DNA from: Amphibalanus amphitrite
Taxonomy: Eukaryota > Arthropoda > Thecostraca > Balanomorpha > Balanidae
Length of the DNA: 64,000 bases
Direction: 5' to 3'
Assembly: GCF_019059575.1 (NCBI RefSeq)
Contig: NW_024881566.1
Coordinates: forward strand, 186,001 to 250,000
Positions within the stretch are counted from its first letter, which is position 1, and every line of letters starts with the position of its first letter. The notes under the pieces were generated by a model that saw only the letters and a list, made by a program, of their open reading frames with translations, was not told the origin of the DNA and did no database searches. Below, one piece after another: positions 1 to 9,800 of this stretch. Made by a program: the position numbers and the translations under genes.

Positions 1-1961
1 TTGGCGGTTCACTGATATTACCATGGTGACTCAATGAACGGCAGCCCGCCAGTGCAGTGCGCACAGCGCTGAAACAGTGCCAGGGGCGTGCTATATCGCC
101 CTGCAGTCGCGGCCGGCCGCGCGGCGCCCGTGCGAGCGGCGGCGGCCAGGTTCTGTCCCAGCTGGCCGGGCGGTATCACGCCGAGCGCCGCCCTCCTCAG
201 CAGCGTGCCGCCGGCCCGGCCCTGACCCTGCCCACGGCCGGCCGACGAGCTGCGCCTGCCCCCCCCCCCTCCCCCGCCCGGCCCGCCCCCTCTCTGTCTC
301 AGCCGCGCCCCGCTCCGTAACACGCCGATTGTGGGCACGGGCGGTGACGTAGCGGGACCTGTCGGCTGATGGGCGGCGTGCAGTGAGGCAGGGTGATGTA
401 GGCTACATGCAGGTGACAGGATGGACTTGTAGGCCAGAGAAGGCTAGTCTAAAAATCTCCTCCATTATTTATATAGTGAATGGAAGAGTGTGAATGTAGA
501 AGAATGAAATGAATTTAGTGAATGGAGAATGTCAAATTTTCCGTTAGAGGGCCGCGGACACGGGACAGCTCTGAAGATATTTCATTAATACCCTGACTAG
601 ATTGGTGGATCATTAGCTTGGCCCAGTTCGCCGTAAATATTAGCGGTTTTCTGCTCAAATCCACGTAAGGATCCGACATTGCGTGTCCCGGAAGGCCTCG
701 GTCTCTGGAATTTACCTGCAGTATGGCACGCGGCACGCTACCTACAGATCAATGCTCGAACAATCAGTCTGGAAAATAATTCGGCTAGATGTTCCATTAC
801 ATTGAGTGACTACACTCTGCTTACCCCAAACGTTGGTCAATAATGGCGATTTAATGGCCCAAAATGACTGTCATGATAAAATATACTGCATTGAATGGAA
901 GTCCGATTGGAAATTATAAATCGGAGCTTATCATCTTATTCCTCTAAGGACCGGGGAGGCTACACGCTCCTACCCAGGGATAGAATATATCTGGGATCTG
1001 GTACACCCTTTTGCACCACTGCGTGCGGCGACATTTCGTGCTCACCCGGGCCGCGTTGACACTGCACGCGTGACGTCATTTCTGACGTTTGCTATGACGT
1101 CACTTGGGTATTGTTTGCCGTGGGCCGTTAAGTCGCGCGGTACTTACCGCGATTGCTGGAACCGGGTGGGCAGTTGGCGACGGCGGGGTTCGGTCGCTGC
1201 CACCGCATTCAGTCAGCCTTGGCAGGGACGGTAGCTGAATGGGTTCGTAGAGTGCCGCCCCGTACAATGGCGGCCGACTGGGCTGCCGGGGAGGGGACTG
1301 GCTACCGTGGGGAGGGGAGATTGGGCTGCAGTGGGAGAATGTTAGGACGACTGGGTGGTATGGGTTAGGGACTGATAGACCGCCGATGGCCGATCCGACT
1401 GCCGTGGGAGAGACGAGGGGACTCGGGACGGGCTAGTTTGGCTGTCCCAGTTCGTACCGTGCCGGGCGCCAACTAATTACTGTGGCTATTGGCCAGCTGT
1501 ATCTGGGAGGTGGACACCCGCCACCGCCACCTTACTATGTGGCTGGCTTGCTGGATGTGGGAGATGGAAATAAGTGTGTGCTGCGGCACGAGGCATATAT
1601 TGGAAGATGTTGATTAGGTAGAATAAAATGGATGCATTGATCGGCATCGAGCGCGTCCGGTCAATCGGATTTAGGGAAGTTTGATGACCTCTGAGTAAGC
1701 TTAATGCTACGACCATTTTTATCTGCCTGCTCAAATTACAATGGCCTTTATGCGTAACAGACCTGAACCGAAATAGCTTCCTCGCCATTCCGCTGAGTAA
1801 GTGCAGAATGCTGTCATGTTTAACACTGACTCAGGGCGTTGACCAGTCGTCGTCTGTTTTCCTAACAGTAGGAACTGCTCCCGGCTGCCAGCCGGTCGGG
1901 TTGTGTAGGAGCCGCTGCCAATGCGCCCCGCTGACCGGCGCCCCCTACCCGCCGACCACAG
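1..1961. other. Upstream intron or flank of the PITP gene, no gene recognised
   Basis: The sequence ends at the acceptor of the PITP exon at 1962, so at least its right part is probably an intron of that gene. I looked for the lipid-transfer core exons of PITP and did not find them; they probably lie before the window. The first 350 bases are very GC-rich with only low-complexity Arg/Gly/Pro frames. Two CRE palindromes lie near 1071-1102. Confidence 0.5.
1071..1102. promoter_or_regulatory. Pair of CRE palindromes
   Basis: Two perfect TGACGTCA palindromes start at 1071 and 1095, with a TGACGTTT half-like copy between them. TGACGTCA is the full CREB/ATF site. The 24-bp spacing is about two helical turns. 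There is no evidence that it is used. Confidence 0.4.
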
Positions 1962-2052
1962 ACAGGTGTTCTGCTGGCTGGACAAGTGGCACGGCATGAC
2001 GATGGACGACATCCGCGAACTGGAGGATAAGACCAAGGCCGACCTGGACAAG
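1962..2052 (+). CDS. vib: PITP (class I phosphatidylinositol transfer protein), penultimate coding exon
   Basis: This exon encodes the C-terminal helix region of a class I PITP, a cytosolic protein that moves phosphatidylinositol and phosphatidylcholine between membranes and supports phosphoinositide signalling. After an acceptor (CCGACCACAG) the frame reads QVFCWLDKW, then TMDDIRELEDKTKADLDK, and ends at a GTGAGA donor. This matches the family pattern FCWxDKW...LTMxDIRxxEDET. The exon has 91 bases: one base completes a split Arg codon, followed by 30 full codons. Upstream exons with the lipid-binding core are not in the window, so this gene is partial. It is transcribed towards talin. Confidence 0.9.
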
Positions 2053-2375
2053 GTGAGACGTCTGCAGAGACTCCCGGGCGGCAAGGAGGGGGGTAGCCAT
2101 GTGTGGAAGGGCAGGAGGGAAGGGAGCGGTATGGGGGCAGGGGGGAAGGGGAGGCAGTGGAAATGGGGGAAGGGGATCGGGAGGGTGTTGTGGCGTGTGC
2201 GTGACGTCGTACGTGGCGTGGTCTAGTGCGTATGCTGTTTTATGGGCACATATGACCTGGATTGCCTCAAACGGCAGTACAAACATACCTGCACGCTCGT
2301 AAGACCTGTTTTTTCTTCCCGCCCTCTACCCCACCACCTGTGGCTCCGTTCTGACGCCCCTCCCCCCCCCCCCAG

Positions 2376-2423
2376 CAACGGCGAGAGGGCCAGGTGCGCG
2401 GCATGAAGGCGGAGGGCGACTAG
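2376..2423 (+). CDS. vib: PITP last coding exon
   Basis: A long C-rich tract and CAG acceptor precede this 48-base exon. It encodes the last 15 residues, containing GQVRGM, and ends at TAG. It joins in phase 0 to the exon ending at 2052. The GQVRG motif also occurs at the end of vertebrate PITP beta, which supports the assignment and the stop. No canonical AATAAA was seen in the next few hundred bases, so the end of the 3' UTR is not placed. Confidence 0.88.
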   Translation, partial: QRREGQVRGMKAEGD

Positions 2424-4392
2424 CGGCGCGGCCGTGGCGCTGACTAGCGGCGGGCCCTGGTACCAGTGGTTCGCCGAGCGCCCGCCGACACCGGCCGGCC
2501 TGTCACGCGTGGGTGTTTAGGTAATGGCCATTGTACGGTGAATTTAGTTGATTTATATTCAATCAGTCAGTAAAATTTAGGAGGCTAGTGGGAGGAGCTG
2601 AGACATTGTGTGTGCTCTGCGTTGGTCGGCGGTCCGACCCATCTCTGTGTACCCCCGGTCCGCGCCGGTCCGGCCGCCCCCTCCCTCCGCCCGGCCGGCC
2701 GCCCGCCCGCATACAGACAGGCCGACTAGTCCGGCAGCTGTGCCCGCTGATCAGGCGCGCGCAGTGGTCGTGTGGGGCGGCGGACCGCTGGGGGTGGGTG
2801 GGGGCGACCGCGGCGGGCCGCACACGAATCCACCGACCGACAGCGCGGCTCTTATTGGCCCGGAATCTATGGCGATGTAGAATCGTTCCACACACTCGTA
2901 TCTCGAATCTATCATCTCAGACTGCAATGGCTGACGTTATTTTCCAATTAAGTAGGAGTGGAGCCCTGAATATGCACCGCTCGTCAGGTACTGAACTCTG
3001 CGCGCGGGGCCATCAGGCCGACCGTTCACCGATCGTCGTTCGAACCAGCCTCCTCCCACCCAATCCTCGCCACCGAAAAGGCTGATCTGGGTATCTAGTG
3101 TGAATGTCGCTCCTCTCCCCAAGTACGAGCAGCCGTCACCCGCATGTGGACGCGCACTGTTGTAACTGCCCTCCCCTCCGAGACGTCGACCGGTCCTCAT
3201 TTTATGCGTGTGCTCAACGGAGAGAGAGAGAGTGGATAATATTATCACGTCTTACTTCACTCGCCTCGCATCAGTGTCTGCTAGTGACCTGCCTCGGAGC
3301 GAATCGGAGCCGCGATGGAGTGCATGGGCCCCAGACTGACTGCTAGCTCTAGCTCGTTTTGCCTCGCTGTCTCCGCCGCCGCCGCCGCTGTCATTCGGGC
3401 GCCGCGGCGCGACTGTCGTTTGTTTCTCTGTCCCCCCGGTTCGTGTGTGCTGGTCCTGTTCTATTTCTCGGTGCGCGGCGACTGTCTCCGAGGCGCGCCG
3501 GTCTCCGCCGCCGTCCGGAGCCGTCGCTCGGACTGTGCGCGGTCGCAGCCGTTTGTGTCGCTGTGTGCGCGCCGGGCCGCGTCCCTGCCAAAACTGCGCT
3601 ATGCTTGCCCCATAATCGGGGGCCCACGCGCATGGGGCGTATGCATTCCATTCTTTTGTTTTGTTTTGGCTGTAAAAAGTGTGAATACAGGTAGGTCAGG
3701 TCATACCTAACGTGTTTGATGTGACATTTACTGATATTTGACGTTACCGGATGACGGCACAACCGCACTAAAGGGATACTGAGCTCGTCGGGCTGAGACG
3801 GTTGCCTATAGCCTCACAGAGGCTTTTGTCAAGCCTCTTCACACCGCCTGACCGACCCAGAGCCGGCCGGCGTCACCCCTGACCGGCCGGCAGTCCGTGG
3901 CACCGCCCACTCGGCGCGCGTCCCCCTCAATCGCACCTATCGCTAGAGCGTGACCTTCAGCCGGCCGACTGGCCTAGATGCGCCCCGATAGGACACGCTA
4001 GCGGACCCTGTGACCCAGTGCCCCACCGGACGCGTCTCCGGACAGATAAGCTGCACGTCACCTATCACCTCTGAGTGCCACCGACGCGACGGAGGGCGAT
4101 AGATGATAGCCGCTTGTTACCTATGCTGTCACAGCTTACATAAATGAGGCGTTACTTTGGTTGCTATTGGATTGCTATTGGCGTATATACAGGGATTTAA
4201 CGTAGATTGTTGGAATGATCAATTTTGTCTTCTTGTGTCACATTGCGAAAAGAAAGGAAAGATTTGATGGAACCTTTCTTTGGATTTGGTGAATTCATTC
4301 AATTTGGATTTGGTAAAATCTTTCAAGCCGGCGCCTGATGTCTAGTGCGACCTATTCCTAGCATTGCAATATGGACATTGACAAATAGTATA
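2424..4392. other. PITP 3' UTR and intergenic sequence
   Basis: This stretch holds the PITP 3' UTR and the start of the gap between two convergent genes. GC-rich sequence at 2580-2870 and 3300-3640 opens long Arg/Cys/Ser-rich frames on both strands, but none shows a domain or a sensible splice structure. A bidirectional CpG-type promoter or a long UTR are both possible. I see no gene that I can support. Confidence 0.4.
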
Positions 4393-4396
4393 TTAA

Positions 4397-5578
4397 CCCG
4401 CGCCCTGATGGGGGGGCCATTTTGGCCCCCCCCCCCCGTGGTTTTTCTTAAATAGCGAGAAAACGGCGGCGCGCAGCGCCGCCAAATTTTTAATACCTTA
4501 CCGGGCATCAATTTGACACCTTCACACAAAATTTCAAGTCACAGGTCACCTCAGGTCAGGAGTTATTGAGGTCAAACTGAGGTCATGTTCGAGTAAAAAT
4601 GAGCAAAAAACATGACATCTTTAAACGCTCACAAATTCTACAGTTAACAAGCAATTTTAAAGTTCTTTATGCGGTTGTGTAGAGAAAAGACGGCGCTACA
4701 AAACTGCTATCTCGAATTTTCGAAATTTTGGGATTTTGACCCCCAAAAATAAAAAAAATGATTTTTTTAGAAAAACTCAAAAAATTTCCAAAAAAATTTC
4801 GAATTTCGAAAAAAACCGGAATATATGTGATAGTCCCAGCGCTCTTCGATATACATACCAAATTTTAGATCGATACCTCTTTTTTTGGCCAAGTTATAGC
4901 AAAAAAAACTGTTAAAAATTGATGACGTCAAATTGTTGAACTCAATTTTTAGCAATTCTAGACCTCGTAGCGCAAAACGGAGATCACCATTGAACTCCCC
5001 GTGACGAGCTGCATCGAATCGATACCCATTTTATGCAAAAATATCAACTTTGAAATTTGACCTAATTTGACCTGACCTTGACCTGACCTTGACCTGACCT
5101 TGACCAAAACGTGACCTAAGCTGGCCCTAAAAGTCTGTCTGACCCACATAATCGCATTTGTCATGTAAAATAGACCATAAAACATGTATCACACGACACT
5201 TTCATATTGTGACCCCCCAGTGACCTGACCTCTGTGACCTGACCTGGTATCAGTGACCTCAAATAGCAAAATATGTGTTTGAAGAACATTTCCCCATCGA
5301 TGATTTTCAATGAAATGCATTTTACTCGATTTTACAACGCATTTCTTGAAATGCCTGTAAACGGTGAAAATTCGACCTTTGACCTGACCTGTGACGTCAT
5401 CGGTTTGACCGAGGTCAATGAAATTGGGTCACAAGGTAGTTCCCCGTTGGGGCTATCCAACACCGTTTACCGCTTGTCGCTATGTTGCGTGGTTCTCGAG
5501 ATCTGAGGGGGGGGGGGCCAAAATGCCCCCCCCCCCCCATCAGACCGCGTTGCTCGGCAGACCCCATCTGGGCGCGGG
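4397..5578. mobile_element. piggyBac-like non-autonomous element, copy 1
   Basis: The 1182-bp element starts CCCGCGCCCTGATGG and ends GGCGCGGG. TTAA lies directly outside both ends (4393-4396 and 5579-5582). TTAA target duplication with CCC...GGG ends is the signature of the piggyBac superfamily. G and C homopolymer tracts form inner subterminal inverted repeats. The body has no transposase frame but is packed with TGACCT/AGGTCA-type motifs, especially near 5060-5110 and 5210-5260. A related copy lies at 17624-18817. Confidence 0.8.
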
Positions 5579-5582
5579 TTAA

Positions 5583-6650
5583 TTATTTTGCCCTGGCTGA
5601 CTCCATATGCGTTCCAAATGAGAGCAGAGGGCGTGGTCAACACCTATAAACCGCAGCCTCCCGTTGTTCACCACAGTCCAGTCAGGTATTGTGTATCAGG
5701 GCGCTGTGCTCCCGTCGCCACAGAGGTTTACCCTGTGACCGGAGTATCAACACGGCGCCGAAAATAGCGCCTCCCACTGGCCGCTCCCCGGGGGGGCGGC
5801 CACCGGGAGACCTATTTGGAGGAGCCCGGCGCCGGCCGGGGATCGATAGAGTCGTTATCGGCGCCGGTCCGGTCCGCCGGATGGACCCGGTGACACGCCC
5901 TCCCTCCCCCCACCCCTCCCCCTGCGGCCATCGATTGGTGTGACGTCACCCAATTGGTGGACCAATCGCCGAGCAGCCGCTCCTGCCATCTGTCGGTCAG
6001 AGAAGGAACTTCTACACAATCCTGCAGCGCCCCACACAGACTCTGGGGTAAAAGTATATTTCCTCTTAGTTTTGTACAACACCAAATTACGCCGTCAATA
6101 ACCGGAAATAGACCATTGTTATAAAACGCTTATAATACTAGACATAATCTACGCGGGCGCTCTCGTGTGTGTGTATAAGGCGTTATCATTGCGCGGCGCC
6201 ATGGGGCGCTGGCGGGCAGGCGAATATACACGCTAATGTCAGAGTCGGAGTCGGCGTCTGGTCAGTCGGTCAGTCGGTCGGTGATTCACACGGCGCGCGG
6301 AGGGGCCGGCGGCGCGGCGGACGGCCCACGGCCCTCACACCGACCCGGCCGGCCCGGCACCCTCCGCGGCCCACTCCGACCGTCGCTAGTTGATATGTTG
6401 AACGCTGACTCGCACACAAGCGGGCGGCGCGCAGCGCGGCGCGACACATGTTATAGTGGTCATATAGGCACGCAGGATCACTCACGCACATTCAATACAC
6501 AGCTCTCAACAGAGGCGCACGCGCGCGCGGCGGGCGGCGGCTCACGAACGTTCGCAGCCGACCCAAGCTCTCGGCGGCGGCACCTGACGGCCCGCCCCCT
6601 CCTGGGGGCGGGGCGGTACGGCGGGCAGTGGCGCGGCGCGGCGCCGCCCC
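5583..6650. other. Talin 3' flank and intergenic sequence
   Basis: This is downstream of the talin stop, so part of it should be the talin 3' UTR. No TTTATT (AATAAA on the minus strand) was found here. A TATA-like CCTATAAACC lies near 5641 on the plus strand. A CRE/CCAAT cluster lies at 5934-5966. The GC-rich part at 6280-6650 opens meaningless Arg/Ala-rich frames. Confidence 0.4.
5934..5966. promoter_or_regulatory. CRE flanked by CCAAT boxes
   Basis: ATTGG at 5934, a perfect TGACGTCA at 5941-5948, CCAATTGG at 5950-5957 and CCAAT at 5962 are packed into 33 bases. CREB/ATF sites beside NF-Y CCAAT boxes are typical of animal promoters. No gene is expected to start between two convergent 3' ends, so a non-coding transcript or an unseen gene is possible. 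Confidence 0.4.
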
Positions 6651-6833
6651 CTAGGTCTGACCGCTGCGGTACGAGCGGCTCGTGTTGGTCATTGTCACCG
6701 TCTTCTCAACGCGCTGGGAGCTCTGACTGAGCATCCGCTCGGCAGAGGCCAGCGAGGTGAGCGGGTCGCCGCCGCCGCCGGCGCCGCCGCCCGTGGTACG
6801 CGTCATCGACGAACTGTAGTGACTGGTCGACGA
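6651..6833 (-). CDS. rhea: Talin exon 46, C-terminus and stop
   Basis: Sixty residues, then TAG at 6651. It starts SSTSHYSSSMTRTTGGG, has LASAERMLSQSSQRVE and ends with TSRSYRSGQT. Acceptor and phase fit. Insect-type talins are known to carry an extra C-terminal region; I do not recognise a specific motif. Confidence 0.88.
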   Translation of the reverse strand, partial: SSTSHYSSSMTRTTGGGAGGGGDPLTSLASAERMLSQSSQRVEKTVTMTNTSRSYRSGQT

Positions 6834-9800
6834 CTGCCGGCACACGGTCAGGGCAGGTCAGGGGTATTCAATGACGGGTGGGAAAAGATAGGGTACTTGC
6901 TTTTATTGGTAGTGCTGATGTAGCATACAATACATAAGCTGAAGTACATAACACAGTTAATTATTTCACCCATTTCTATGTGCATTGCTAAATACAGACC
7001 ATACAACAGACAACTTCATCGTTAGGATGTTCCTTCACAATGCCAGCATAGGTAGCCTGGTGGACGGACGGGCGGCGGCCTCACCTTGTTGAAGTTGCTC
7101 GCGGGACTGCCGGACCGGCCGCCGGCGAAGCTCTTGAAGTGTTTGAGTGACTCGGAGAAGCTGGGTCCTTCTGTGATAGAGCTGTCCATCTCGGCCTCAG
7201 AACCGGCGCCGCGGTCCGCCAGCGGGCTGAACAGGGAGAGAATATCAGAATTAGGCGGCAGCGGACAACAGGCAGGGCACATAACTGATGATTCGGACAG
7301 TTGATAGCACGCAGGGCACAGACGACTCAGACAACAAACGGGGCACAGACCGACTCGGACAATAGAAAGGGCAAAGGCTGACTCGAACAACTGAGCAAAT
7401 GGTACAGAGCGCAAGTAGTCTACGATTCAACTAAAAAAGAAATTATATTCGTAGACTACTTGCTCTGTACTATATCATACATGTCCAATATATCTACAAC
7501 TGAGCAAATACTAAGTCGGACAAAAGACAGGGTACAGACTGGCTCGTACATCTGACAGTGCACAGACTGAATCAGACAGCAGACCATGACGGCACCTAGC
7601 CTAGTGAAGAAGTGGGAAAACCCACTCCTTCACTAAAATCCCTGACAGCTCACCTGGCGGTGGACCGTTCGATGGTCAGTTTGGAGAGGCCGCCGGCCAG
7701 TGCCGAGGCCGGGTCCTGGTTCACGGGAAACTCGCGCGTCACGCTGTACGAGGTCTTCTTGAGCGTGTTGCCCGGGGTGGACTGGGGCGTCGAGTGGGCT
7801 GACGACGTGTAGTAGATGTTCCGCGCCCCGTTGGCGTCCTGACGCGAGGTCTCCAGCCGAGAGGACTCGTACCTGTAGAACGGAGAGGAGTTAAAGAGGG
7901 ACGACAGTGGGGCAGAGAAAGGAGAGAAGCGGATGATGCACAGACGTCATGGACGGCACACCAAATCATTACAATACAATGCTTGATTGATGTGTACGTA
8001 GGATGGCAAAAGCTTTATTACAGAGTCCATAAAACCAGTACGATTGTAGATCTGAGCGCCAGCCTCACCACTTCTCAGTATTAGGCGTCATGGGCGCCAA
8101 CTGCCGTGCAAATGCAAAAACGATTACGTCAGGTCAGAGGTCATTACGTCAGATACGAGCCTCACAGTTCGACCTAACGTAATCACTTTTGCCTTTGCAC
8201 GGCAGCACTGTTGTATTGTATGAACCTCGGCGGACCGGCCGTTCATCTTACCTGGTGGAGCTGTCGTAGCCGCTGAGGTATCCCTCGCCCTCGCTGTCGC
8301 CTCCCTCGCCGTACTTGGCGCGGCGCAGGGCGGCCAGTTTCAGCCGGGCGTCCTCCAGTTCTCGCTCCTTCCGCAGCACCTGGCAGAGGACGGCACAGGG
8401 GAGCGTGACAGCGGGTCAGCAGACGAGACAGCGTCACAGCGTGTCAAAGGAAGCGACAGGCGGACGGGCAGTGCTCAGAATCTCCATCGTGCAAGTAAAT
8501 CTTTCTTGGAACTTCGCTACAAATAGAGGTAATTTTTGTCAGTCAATTAAAATATATCAAAACAGAATGCAAAAGACAGCGCTTTATAATTTCGGCCAAA
8601 AAAAAAGCCTCAACAGACACAGTCGAACCACGCCACTATGACAAAATCCCGCGGCCTGTGCTGGGTGCCACAAACCACACACCAGCATCCACCACTCCCC
8701 CTGGCGGCACTCACGTCGCTCTGAGCGTCGAGCTCCTGGGCCAGTCCGCCGACGAGCCGTTTGTTGAGGATCAGGCTGCGCTCCTCGTCCTGCTCGATGG
8801 CCTGCTGTGCGGCGCGCACCAGGTTGTCGGTGGCCTTTTTGACGCGGTTGCCGGCCTCCTGGAGCCGGCGGGTGGCGGCCGAGTCGGGGTCGGCCTTCAC
8901 CTTACAGGCCACCAGCAGCTGGGCAGTCGAGCCCGCCACCTGGACAGGGCGAGAGGGATGTGTTACTGAGACTGACGCGGGTCAGTGTGAGGAAACAGGC
9001 TCTGTAGAAAAATACTAAACGCAGGGAATTATAAACAAAAGTCAACAAAAGTCGAGTAATCTGATTATCTTGTATGATGTAAGAGGAGCTACAACGTGGA
9101 AAAGGTGGCAAGAGGATGCCTTGTTGTAAGCTTGAAGTTTGAAGATAATCTTCGTTGAAACTGGAAAATACAAACATACAGCAACACATTGGCATTACGT
9201 CTACCACTTTTCACACCAATCATTCTCAGGAGGGAGCCGACCGCAGCCCGTGACTGACCTGTTTGGCGGCGGAGATGAGCATCTCCTCGGAGGAGTGTCC
9301 CTGCACCAGCGAGTTAGCCGCCTGGCACAGACTGTGGGTAGCAACGGCGACAGTGCGTGCCGCAGAGATGAGGCCCTCCGACCACTGGCCGTCCTCGCTC
9401 GAGTAGTGCGCACGCTGGCTCACCTGCAGAGCCGGACGGAATTAGTTCAGAGGTGAGAGACAGGTCAGATCTGAATGAGGAGGCTGGGGTAGCTGAACTA
9501 TATGTCAAAGACAAAGACGGGAAGTGCCTACCGCGGGGAGCTACCCAAAGGAATACCCCACAGGAGCAGAGGCAGGTTTGGGGGAGACCGGTCCTGAGTA
9601 AAAGATAAGCCACCTATCTTAGGATGGCTGGTTAGGAAGATGCGGAATGGAAGCGACAGGGCGCGTCCCCCCGAAGCCGTCACAGACTGTTGGCTGAGCG
9701 CGGGTCACCGTGTGGGACCGGCATATCGGCGGTAGAGAGAGAGACAGTGACGAGCCCAAACACAATGGTGACAGCCGGGCGGGTGCCGCCCGATACGGTG

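Noticed and set aside
3315-3710. Plus-strand 131-codon Cys/Arg-rich frame after the PITP stop
   Set aside because: No domain, no supporting splice structure, and overlapping frames of similar length in a GC-rich stretch.
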